Below are positions 15,801-23,042 of a stretch of 64,000 nt of DNA, piece by piece. This stretch comes from JABFSS01 sp964449445. GTDB taxonomy: Bacteria; Patescibacteriota; Gracilibacteria; Peribacterales; Peribacteraceae. The stretch lies in assembly GCA_964449445.1 (NCBI GenBank), contig CAYUZT010000002.1, positions 1 to 64,000 of the forward strand, given 5' to 3'. Position 1 is the stretch's first letter. Every line of letters begins with the position of its first letter. The translations under genes were made by a program, and so were the position numbers. Under the pieces are notes generated by a model. It made no database searches. It saw only the letters and a program-made list of their open reading frames with translations, and had not been told where the DNA came from.

Positions 15801-18638
15801 TCAGGAATTTTTCCCGTGACACTTCTTATATTTTTTTCCTGATCCGCACGGACACGGATCATTGCGGCCGATTTCTGTGATTGACCTCTGCTGAGGTTTT
15901 GATGGAGCTTTGACCGGCCCCTGATTCCCAGGGCTGCGCATGACAAATGGAGCATCAGGATCATTTGGTGAAAGCTCAAGCATTGTTCCCCCGCCTCCAC
16001 CTGTGATCGAACCCGTTCCCGGTCCCGGTCCCGTTAGTGCCCCTTCGATATCCGCCTCGTTCGTCTTGAGATCCGTCTCGCGCTCTTCTTCATCGAATTC
16101 CACCAGCACTTGCGGCCCGAATTGCGCGAAGTCGACCTGCAGGAGCGTCCGCACGATCGTGGAATCGATGGTCTGGAGTAGTTGCTGGAAACGCCGGAAG
16201 CCCTGATCCTGGTACTCGATGAGTGGATCACGCTGCGCATAGCCGGAGAACGCAACCTGTTCGCGCAAGTGCGACATGTCATCGATGTGATCCATCCAAT
16301 GCGCATCGATGCTTCTGAGTGTCACGACGCTTTCAGCCCGTGCGACGATCTGCTGATCAAAAGATTCGCATTTTTCCTTGTACAAGCGATGAGCGAACAC
16401 CGTCAGCTCATCTTTGAGCACTTCACGATCGCTGCACTTCTTCAGTTTCTCCATCGTGAATTCTTTCTGGAACTCCGCATGGAGCGCCCCGAGCATTTCG
16501 AACATTACTTTTGTATCCCATTCTTCCGGATCATCCGTCCGCGCATGCGCATCCACAATGCCGTGAACTTCACGACGCATCGCGGCGAGGATTTCTTCAT
16601 GCAACGGCCAGACAGGGGGGACCAGGCTCGGGACCGGCCTGGAAGAAACTGGATCCGAGCCCGTTCCCGGTCCCGGTCCCGTTTCTGCGATCTTCTCTAA
16701 AATCTTCTGTCTGCGCTTGTAGATAATCTCACGATGCCTATTCATCACATCGTCGTACTGCAACACGTGACGCCGAATATCAAAGTTTCTGCCTTCCACC
16801 TTCTTCTGCGCGCTCTCAATACTGCGGCTGACCATTGTATTTTCCAGCGGCACATCGTCCGGGACACGCAAGCGTTCCATCATGCCTTTGAGTCGATCTC
16901 CACCGAAGAGGCGCATCAGATCGTCCTCCATGGAGACGAAGAATCTGCTTTCACCGGGATCCCCCTGACGTCCGGCGCGACCGCGTAGCTGGTTATCGAT
17001 GCGGCGTGCTTCGTGCCGTTCGGTGCCCAGGATGCAGAGACCGCCGAGCGCTTGGACGCCCGCTCCCAGCTTGATATCGGTTCCGCGACCGGCCATGTTT
17101 GTGGCGATAGTGATGCTCTTCGCCTGACCCGCGCCTGCCACGATTTCGGCTTCCTTCTCGTGCTGTTTTGCGTTGAGCACTTGATGCGGGACTCCTTCTT
17201 GATCCAGGAGCAGGCTCATTGCTTCCGATTTTTCGACGGATGTCGTGCCGATGAGCACAGGCTGGCCCTTTTCGTACTTCTCCTTGGCGATTTTCGCGAC
17301 GGCCTTGAACTTCGCGGCAATCGTCCGGTAAATGGCATCCGATTTATCTTCCCGGATCATCGCGCGGTGCGTCGGGATTGTAATCACACGCAGGCGGTAG
17401 ATGGACTCGAACTCCTCCTCTTCTGTTTTTGCGGTACCCGTCATTCCGGCGAGCTTCCCAAATAGACGGAAGTAGTTCTGGAACGTGATGGTGGCGAGTG
17501 TTTTGCTCTCGCGCTGCACAGTGACGCGTTCTTTTGCTTCGATCGCCTGATGAAGACCGTGACTGTACCTGCGGCCGGGCATCAAACGACCCGTGAATTC
17601 GTCGACGATCACTACTTCTCCCGCAGGACTCACGACGTAATCGACATCGCGCTGGAAGATGGCATGTGCCTTGAGCGCCTGCTCGATGTGGTGCACTTCC
17701 TGAAAGCCTTTCTCGGTGTAGATATTCTCGATACCGAGCAGTTGCTCCATCTTCTTGATCCCCTCCTCTGTCAGGACCGCCGCGCGCTGCTTTTCGTCTT
17801 TCGTAAAATGTGTATTTTCCTGCAACTGCCCGACAAGCTGTGCGTACTGGGTGTACTTAGTGGTCGATTCCTCCGCCGGCTGGCTGATGATGAGTGGCGT
17901 GCGGGCTTCGTCGATGAGAATGGAGTCGACTTCATCGACAATCGCATAGTGAAGCCCTCTTTGGACTTGCCGGGGAAGCGTCGTTGCCATGTTGTCGCGC
18001 AGATAATCGAACCCGAATTCGCTGTTGGTACCGTAGGTGACGTCCGCTGCATACGCTTCGCGCCTGCCGGCCGTTGGAAGTCCATGCACGATAATCCCGA
18101 CGGAAAGTCCGAGCGCCTTATAGAGGAGGCCCATCCAGATCGCATCGCGACGTGCGAGGTAGTCGTTGACCGTCACCACATGGACTCCTTTTCCAAGCAG
18201 TGCGTTCAGGTACACCGGCAATGTGCAGACGAGTGTTTTTCCTTCACCCGTTCTCATTTCGGCGATATTGCCGCGATGGAGCGCCGCGCCGCCAATGATC
18301 TGCACATCGAAGGGCACCATATCCCACCCGAATTCCTGCTTGCCCATCTGCACCTTCACACCCGCTTCTTTGAGAAGTTCGCATGCGCGAATGGCGACGG
18401 CAAAAGCCTCGGGCAGCATCTCATCTAAGAGGGAGCGGGCATTCTTGCCCGCGGCAAGTTCGGCTTGAATCCGCGCCTTTAATTCTGCAGTTTTTCCCGG
18501 GAGCGCTTCAAGCGTCAGCGCGCGGATCGCGGGCATCTGTTCAGCCTTGCGCACCTGCCCGACAATCGGCCGGAGCCGCTTGAGTTCTTTCTCATTAGGA
18601 TCGCCGAGGAGCCGGTTCAGAACATCTAAAATAGCCAT
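15801..18638 (-). CDS. secA: SecA, preprotein translocase ATPase
   Basis: SecA drives protein export through SecYEG. Walker A is 'AEMRTGEGKTLV', Walker B is 'AIVDEVDSILIDEARTPLI', motif VI is 'GRAGRQGDPGESRFF', and the C-terminal SEC-C zinc motif is 'CPCGSGKKYKKCHGK'. At 945 residues it is slightly long. Two Gly-Pro-rich insertions explain part of this: 'ETGPGPGTGSDPVSSRP' (about residues 653-669, bases 16618-16681) in the helical scaffold region, and 'GALTGPGPGTGSITGGGGG' (about residues 868-886, bases 16010-16034) in the C-terminal linker. Both are encoded by the same CCCGGTCCCGG word. Confidence 0.97.
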   Translation of the reverse strand: MAILDVLNRLLGDPNEKELKRLRPIVGQVRKAEQMPAIRALTLEALPGKTAELKARIQAELAAGKNARSLLDEMLPEAFAVAIRACELLKEAGVKVQMGKQEFGWDMVPFDVQIIGGAALHRGNIAEMRTGEGKTLVCTLPVYLNALLGKGVHVVTVNDYLARRDAIWMGLLYKALGLSVGIIVHGLPTAGRREAYAADVTYGTNSEFGFDYLRDNMATTLPRQVQRGLHYAIVDEVDSILIDEARTPLIISQPAEESTTKYTQYAQLVGQLQENTHFTKDEKQRAAVLTEEGIKKMEQLLGIENIYTEKGFQEVHHIEQALKAHAIFQRDVDYVVSPAGEVVIVDEFTGRLMPGRRYSHGLHQAIEAKERVTVQRESKTLATITFQNYFRLFGKLAGMTGTAKTEEEEFESIYRLRVITIPTHRAMIREDKSDAIYRTIAAKFKAVAKIAKEKYEKGQPVLIGTTSVEKSEAMSLLLDQEGVPHQVLNAKQHEKEAEIVAGAGQAKSITIATNMAGRGTDIKLGAGVQALGGLCILGTERHEARRIDNQLRGRAGRQGDPGESRFFVSMEDDLMRLFGGDRLKGMMERLRVPDDVPLENTMVSRSIESAQKKVEGRNFDIRRHVLQYDDVMNRHREIIYKRRQKILEKIAETGPGPGTGSDPVSSRPVPSLVPPVWPLHEEILAAMRREVHGIVDAHARTDDPEEWDTKVMFEMLGALHAEFQKEFTMEKLKKCSDREVLKDELTVFAHRLYKEKCESFDQQIVARAESVVTLRSIDAHWMDHIDDMSHLREQVAFSGYAQRDPLIEYQDQGFRRFQQLLQTIDSTIVRTLLQVDFAQFGPQVLVEFDEEERETDLKTNEADIEGALTGPGPGTGSITGGGGGTMLELSPNDPDAPFVMRSPGNQGPVKAPSKPQQRSITEIGRNDPCPCGSGKKYKKCHGKNS

Positions 18639-18710
18639 AAGGACGTCTTACTCTAGCGATTGCGGAAAGGTTAGAGAAGTCTGTTACAGAGTTCTCTGTG
18701 CACTCAATGT

Positions 18711-18750
18711 TTGACAAATGTCAGACACCAGAGTATTCTGGACACATGTC
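18711..18750 (+). promoter_or_regulatory. Promoter and twin operators of the PIN toxin-antitoxin operon
   Basis: TTGACA (18711-18716), a 17-base spacer and TATTCT (18734-18739) end 6 bases before the antitoxin ATG at 18746. Two copies of the inverted repeat GACA-NN-TGTC lie at 18713-18722 and 18741-18750, 28 bases apart, one over the -35 and one over the start site. This layout fits autorepression by the antitoxin. Confidence 0.65.
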
Positions 18751-18991
18751 ATCCAAAACAGTCAATACACGGGAACTCCTGCGCAACTTCAAGACATTGA
18801 AGGAACTTCTTCTGAGCGGACGAGTGGAGCACATTGTGATCGATATGGGCAATCACAAAGAACTGGAACTTTCTGTGAAAGAGCGTGGCCATACCGGGAG
18901 AGAATTACTGGAATATCTTGCCAATCGCCCTAAGCCAATCCGCCCGCTTCGCATGCCGCGTAAACGGATCTTCGATACGCTGTTTTCTTAA
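18746..18991 (+). CDS. Phd/YefM-like antitoxin
   Basis: This 81-residue protein begins 'MSSKTVNTRELLRNFKTL', like the N-terminal DNA-binding part of Phd/YefM antitoxins, and ends in a basic segment (PLRMPRKRIFDTLF) that would bind the toxin. It lies 7 bases before a PIN toxin gene. The ATG at 18746 is set by the promoter, which leaves no untranslated leader. Family assignment rests on size, order and the weak N-terminal resemblance. Confidence 0.72.
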   Translation: MSSKTVNTRELLRNFKTLKELLLSGRVEHIVIDMGNHKELELSVKERGHTGRELLEYLANRPKPIRPLRMPRKRIFDTLFS

Positions 18992-18998
18992 GAAGTGT

Positions 18999-19388
18999 AT
19001 GATCGATTTTCTCCTCGACACGAACGTCATTATTTACGCATACAGTGAGCATCCAACGTATCTGCATTTTCTGCGGACAGTTGCTGGGAAAACCCTCGGC
19101 ATGAGCATGATTACGTATATCGAAATTCTCGTCGGAGCACGGAGTGATATTGAGGAGCGCGAATTGGAAAATTTCCTTGATAATTTTCGCCTTGTGCCGA
19201 TCACTAGTCCAATCGCCAAAGAAATTGCACGATGGATTCGCCGAAAAAAACAGAAGGGCCTTCGCCACCCGGGCGTGTCGGATACGATCATCGGCCAGAC
19301 TGCCCTATCTCAGAATGTCCCTCTCGTCACAAATAACCCCAAAGATTTTTCCGCATTCAAATCACTCAAACTTATCATTCCGGAGTGA
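18999..19388 (+). CDS. PIN-domain toxin (VapC-like)
   Basis: The 129-residue protein opens with 'MIDFLLDTNVIIYAYSEHP', the PIN motif with the first catalytic Asp, has 'ITYIEILVGA' with the conserved Glu, and 'GVSDTIIGQTALSQNVPLVTNNPKDF' with the two later Asp residues. PIN toxins cut RNA, often tRNA or rRNA, and are silenced by the adjacent antitoxin. The ATG at 18999 gives the family start. It converges on tsaB with 2 bases between the stop codons. Confidence 0.88.
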   Translation: MIDFLLDTNVIIYAYSEHPTYLHFLRTVAGKTLGMSMITYIEILVGARSDIEERELENFLDNFRLVPITSPIAKEIARWIRRKKQKGLRHPGVSDTIIGQTALSQNVPLVTNNPKDFSAFKSLKLIIPE

Positions 19389-19390
19389 GA

Positions 19391-20044
19391 TTACCACCCC
19401 CTCCCATACCAAGGGACAAGAATTTGCTTCGCATACGATTGCTGACCAAGAAACTCTGGCAAAATTTCTTCAACTGGTCGTAGCAAGGCAGGCTGCAGGC
19501 CAAGATCATCAATAATTTTCTGATGCTCAGGAATCAACTCCCCTATCCACTGCATACCCGCCGTGAGTTTTTTCTGGAGATCTTCAACTTTCACACATTC
19601 AGGCTCCGAGAATTCTTTCGCAAGTGCACCAAATCCGCGGATGAAGAGTTCGTGCTTCTTGGTGGAGTGGAGCCAGATGCTCCCCCTCTCCCTCGCCGAG
19701 CGCAGCGAGGCGTGGGGGAGGGGGCTGGGGGGAGGGGGTGTTCTCGCGCAATACACATCACTGAGGTGAATCCCCGCCGATGGAATTTTTAATGCATGTG
19801 AGAGCGCATTACTTAACGCCACAGCGACTCTCAAACTTGTAAATCCCCCCGGTCCAACAACACACGCAATATGGGTGAGATCTGGATAGGACCATCCAGT
19901 TTTTAGGAGCAGGTCTTCGACCTGCGGAACAAGCGCAGCATCATCAATACGGTGATCGATCAGGCTGGATGCGGCAACGCGTTCATTTGTCACGCACGCC
20001 AGGAGACCGGCATGTGAGGCGAGATCGAGAAATAGCGTTTGCAT
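19391..20044 (-). CDS. tsaB: TsaB, tRNA t6A synthesis protein, with a repeat insertion
   Basis: TsaB is the scaffold partner of TsaD in making N6-threonylcarbamoyladenosine on tRNA. The start 'MQTLFLDLASHAG', the 'VVGPGGFTSLRVAVALSNALSHAL' segment and 'PSAGIHLSDVY' are typical. The length is 217 residues. Residues about 102-124 (TPPPPSPLPHASLRSARERG) are encoded by a palindromic GC-rich repeat (19680-19741) that is found in two other genes of the window. The ATG at 20044 is chosen over a much longer open frame. tsaD and tsaE are not in the window. Confidence 0.88.
   Translation of the reverse strand: MQTLFLDLASHAGLLACVTNERVAASSLIDHRIDDAALVPQVEDLLLKTGWSYPDLTHIACVVGPGGFTSLRVAVALSNALSHALKIPSAGIHLSDVYCARTPPPPSPLPHASLRSARERGSIWLHSTKKHELFIRGFGALAKEFSEPECVKVEDLQKKLTAGMQWIGELIPEHQKIIDDLGLQPALLRPVEEILPEFLGQQSYAKQILVPWYGRGW
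19680..19741. repeat. GC-rich palindromic repeat, copy in tsaB
   Basis: CTCCCCCTCTCCCTCGCC and a purine-rich counterpart (GGGGGAGGGGGC, GGGGGGAGGGGG) flank a GCGAG/CTCGC core. It stays in frame within tsaB. Related copies are at 21024-21070 and 39631-39689. Confidence 0.85.
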
Positions 20045-20134
20045 GTTCACAGCTTGGAGATGCGCTTGCATGTGAGCAAGAGACGCGGATCCTTGACTAT
20101 CTCCTCCAAACTCCCAAGGATATGTGCCTTTCAT

Positions 20135-20671
20135 ATGAAATTGCTCCCCATCCAAACTTGGCCAGCCGTGCTGCCCGATGGCATGAGTCCCGAAGAGGCT
20201 GCCAATAAAATTCACGAAAAAGGGGGCTGCGGTGTGAGTGTTTCGTTTGATAATCGAAAAAAGCCTTTTGCTGTCTTTAGAGTTCAGGGGAAACTGAAGG
20301 ACTGGATTATGGCGCTGGGCACTCTTAATGGAGTACGTATTCTCAATGAACTTCCTCCTATCCCACTCACTGCCGAGAAAGAGAAAGGACACGACACGAC
20401 AAATGGAATCATTGTCGCCCGCGCCGAGCCACCTATCGGTTGCACACTCGCTGAAACAATCGCTGCTGTCGAGTGCGCATTCGACCGTCTGCACTGCACA
20501 GTCATTGAACAATCAGGGGCTGCTTGTGATTTTTTGGTGCAAATGCATGTCGGACAAAATGTAGATACCGTCCGCCAATCGATCGCCCTCCTGGGCATTC
20601 GATTGCTTCCGGATGCCGATACGGCAATTTTTGTTGCAAGAAGTGAGGCTCCAGGGATCAATTCAATGTAA
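20135..20671 (+). CDS. Unknown protein, 178 residues
   Basis: I do not recognise this protein. From the ATG at 20135 it reads 'MKLLPIQTWPAVLPDGM', then 'EEAANKIHEKGGCGVSVSFDN', an alpha/beta-looking middle and 'HVGQNVDTVRQSIALLGIRLLP' near the end. There are no membrane segments. A longer frame from 20039 overlaps tsaB and is less likely. It is divergent from tsaB and is followed by the GT2 gene 43 bases later. Confidence 0.55.
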   Translation: MKLLPIQTWPAVLPDGMSPEEAANKIHEKGGCGVSVSFDNRKKPFAVFRVQGKLKDWIMALGTLNGVRILNELPPIPLTAEKEKGHDTTNGIIVARAEPPIGCTLAETIAAVECAFDRLHCTVIEQSGAACDFLVQMHVGQNVDTVRQSIALLGIRLLPDADTAIFVARSEAPGINSM

Positions 20672-20714
20672 ATGCATCTGCACCATGGCGTAGAGTAGGT
20701 TCTCAATCTGTCTC

Positions 20715-21587
20715 ATGATCCCTCTCCTCTCCATTGTCATCCCCACCCACAAGCGTCCGGAGATTCTCCGACGATGTTTGGAGCACATCGAGAAGCAAAC
20801 GATTATCGATCAGATTGAAGTAATTGTGGTGAGTGATGGAGAAAAGTTGAAAGAGGAAAGTGGAAAGTGGAAAATGCCAGTGCACGTCTTCGACGTGCGA
20901 AAATCCCATCAGGGTGTTGCACGGAATGAAGGAATGAAGCATGTACAAGGCAAATATGTGATGTTCATTGGTGACGACATTTTCTTGGCACCGGATGCAT
21001 GTGAAAAACATTTGAAAGCACATTCTCCCCCTCTCCCGCGCACGGGGGAGGGGGCCGGGGGGAGGGGGTGTATGAGTAGGTCCGTTCTCGGTTTTACAAC
21101 CTGGGACCCCGCATGTGGCATCACCCCCGTCATGGAGTGGCTCGAAAAGTCTGGCTGGCAATTCGGCTATCCCACCATTCAACCATATAGCCATTCAACC
21201 ATCCCACCATCCATCCAACATCGTTTTACCTACACCAGTCACATCAGTCTGCCGATGGAGATCGCAAAGAAGTTTCCCTTTCGCGAAGACGTCACACTGT
21301 ATGGATGGGAGGATGTGGAGTGGGGGTGGAGACTGAAAAATGCAGGAGTGAAACTTTTCTACGAACCGGATGCGAAGACGCTGCATCACCACCATATGGA
21401 ACTCAGTGATTCGCTGAAGAGGATGGACACACTCGGGCGTTCGGCTATTGTGATGGATCGGTTGGTGCCCCAGTTGGGTTTGGTGCCGAGAGGATGGAAA
21501 TTGATGAAATATCAATTAGCCTCATGGCTGCCAACGATGCGTGGAAAACATGCCCAAGCATTCATGAGAGGCTTGCGCACGACGTAA
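20715..21587 (+). CDS. GT2 glycosyltransferase carrying three repeat insertions
   Basis: The fold is GT-A family 2: 'LSIVIPTHKRPEILRRCLEHI', 'HQGVARNEGMKHVQGKYVMFIGDDI' with the metal-binding DD, and 'EDVEWGWRL' with the ED-x-E-W motif. It transfers a sugar from a nucleotide donor at the inner membrane face; the acceptor is unknown. The coding sequence is interrupted in frame by three different repeats: 'KEESGKWKM' (20841-20876), 'SPPLPRTGEGAGGRG' (21024-21070) and 'YPTIQPYSHSTIPPSIQ' (21169-21220). All lie in loops between conserved motifs, so the enzyme is probably active. It has 290 residues. Confidence 0.87.
   Translation: MIPLLSIVIPTHKRPEILRRCLEHIEKQTIIDQIEVIVVSDGEKLKEESGKWKMPVHVFDVRKSHQGVARNEGMKHVQGKYVMFIGDDIFLAPDACEKHLKAHSPPLPRTGEGAGGRGCMSRSVLGFTTWDPACGITPVMEWLEKSGWQFGYPTIQPYSHSTIPPSIQHRFTYTSHISLPMEIAKKFPFREDVTLYGWEDVEWGWRLKNAGVKLFYEPDAKTLHHHHMELSDSLKRMDTLGRSAIVMDRLVPQLGLVPRGWKLMKYQLASWLPTMRGKHAQAFMRGLRTT
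21024..21070. repeat. GC-rich palindromic repeat, copy in the GT2 gene
   Basis: TCTCCCCCTCTCCCGCGC is followed by GGGGGAGGGGGCCGGGGGGA, a near-palindrome read as Pro-rich then Gly-rich peptide. It is read in a different frame from the purH copy. Confidence 0.85.
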
Positions 21588-21668
21588 ATTCCGGTATACT
21601 TCCCTCATCAAACGTTTCTTGAATCTTCACTATTCCATGTATATGGAATGGTGCTTTTACCATTTCCT

Positions 21669-21714
21669 GTCATTCCGAGTAGCTCGTGACGGAGTCACGA
21701 GCGTACGAGGAACC
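21669..21714 (+). repeat. Covarying hairpin element upstream of nusA
   Basis: The sequence TCATTCCGAGTA is followed by a 9-bp perfect stem GCTCGTGAC/GTCACGAGC with loop GGA, then GTACGAGG. A second copy with three compensated stem changes lies at 41529-41577 on the other strand. Confidence 0.75.
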
Positions 21715-21722
21715 CTCCTCTC

Positions 21723-22997
21723 ATGAAAGCCTCCTTCCTCGCCGCCATTAATCAGATCTGCTCCGAAAAGAACGTCAAGCCCGACCAGGTGATCGAGGCC
21801 GTCAAACAGGCGATCGCGACTGCGTACCGCAAAGATTACGGAAACAAGGAACAAGAGATTCGCGTGGATCTGGAAGAAGGCCGCGATATGCCGTCAATTC
21901 TGCTGGTGAAGGAAGTGGTGGAGAAAGTGGAGAATGACAACTTCGAAATTAGCATCAAGGACGCGAAGAAGATCAAACCCGATGCCGACGTGGGTGACGA
22001 GATCACCATCGATGTGACACCTGTTGAATATGGACGCATCGCGACGCAAGCGGCAAAGCAAGTGATCTTGCAGAAGCTACAAGAAGCCGAGAAGCAGAGC
22101 TTATACGAGATGTTCAAGGACCGTGAGGAAGAACTGCTGACCGCAACGGTGACGAAAGTAGATCCCAACTGGGTCACACTTGAGATTGAAGGAATGACGG
22201 TCAGTCTCCCGTGGCGCGAACAGATCCCCGGCGAGCACTATTACACAGGAAAGCGCATCCGCGTGTACCTGGATAAAGTGGAACTCACCGGCAAAGGACC
22301 GCAGCTACGCATTTCGCGCACCCATCCAAATCTGGTAAAGAAGCTCCTGGAACTCGAAATCCCCGAAGTGCGCAACGGCGATGTGGAAATTAAAGCCATC
22401 GCGCGCGATGCCGGGTTCCGAAGCAAAGTGGCTGTGAAGAGCAACGATCCGCGCATCGACCCAATCGGCGCCTGCGTCGGTCAAAAGGGCGTACGCATCC
22501 AGGCCGTGATGGAGGAAATCAACGGTGAGCGTGTGGATATGATCGAGTGGTCCGAAGATCCCATTAAATTGATCTCACTCGCGCTCCAACCCGCGGCGAT
22601 CTCCGCTGTGATCATCGTGAACAACGAAGAGCGTCTGGACGACCAGGGACGTAAGGTGAAGAAGCGCGCCGCGGTCTTCGTAGAAGAAGCGCAGCGTCCG
22701 ATGGCGATCGGCAAAAAGGGTCAGAACATCCGCCTTGCAACGCAGCTCAGCGGCTTTGAGCTCGACATGTACAACTACGGCGAACTGCCAGCCTTCAAAG
22801 CGAAGCTTGCGGAGCTTCGGGGTGAACCGATGCCGCCAGACACAGCGCAGGCATTCCTGCCTGCGTCTGAAGAGTCTGGCGCAAGTGGCGAGGGAGGTAC
22901 GGGGGATGGAAGCGGCGGTGCTGGTGCGGGAGATGATTCTGCAGCTGCAGGTTCCTCGGAAGCGCAGACGGATGATTCCGCAGTGCCCAAGCCCTAA
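21723..22997 (+). CDS. nusA: NusA transcription elongation/termination factor
   Basis: NusA binds RNA polymerase and modulates pausing, termination and antitermination. The N-terminal domain starts 'MKASFLAAINQICSEKNV'; an S1 domain lies about residues 130-200; KH1 has 'GACVGQKGVRIQAVMEEI' and KH2 has 'RPMAIGKKGQNIRLATQLSG'. The C-terminus (about residues 370-424) is a Gly/Ser/Ala/Asp-rich disordered tail instead of the acidic repeats of E. coli NusA. The length of 424 residues is near the family minimum. A hairpin element sits 8 bases before the start. Confidence 0.95.
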   Translation: MKASFLAAINQICSEKNVKPDQVIEAVKQAIATAYRKDYGNKEQEIRVDLEEGRDMPSILLVKEVVEKVENDNFEISIKDAKKIKPDADVGDEITIDVTPVEYGRIATQAAKQVILQKLQEAEKQSLYEMFKDREEELLTATVTKVDPNWVTLEIEGMTVSLPWREQIPGEHYYTGKRIRVYLDKVELTGKGPQLRISRTHPNLVKKLLELEIPEVRNGDVEIKAIARDAGFRSKVAVKSNDPRIDPIGACVGQKGVRIQAVMEEINGERVDMIEWSEDPIKLISLALQPAAISAVIIVNNEERLDDQGRKVKKRAAVFVEEAQRPMAIGKKGQNIRLATQLSGFELDMYNYGELPAFKAKLAELRGEPMPPDTAQAFLPASEESGASGEGGTGDGSGGAGAGDDSAAAGSSEAQTDDSAVPKP

Positions 22998-23042
22998 CCG
23001 CATCCCATAGCGCTCTTCGCAGCAGGGGCCTATTCTTCCTCT

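Noticed and set aside
17550..18428. Plus-strand open frame of 292 residues inside secA
   Set aside because: It is the antisense shadow of a highly conserved SecA region.
20045..20512. Long N-terminal extension of the tsaB frame
   Set aside because: TsaB proteins begin at the 'MQTLFLDLASHAG' position; the extension lies antisense to the 20135 gene.
19680..21070. CRISPR array as explanation of the repeated GC-rich elements
   Set aside because: The copies are single, far apart and inside genes, with no regular spacers and no cas genes nearby.
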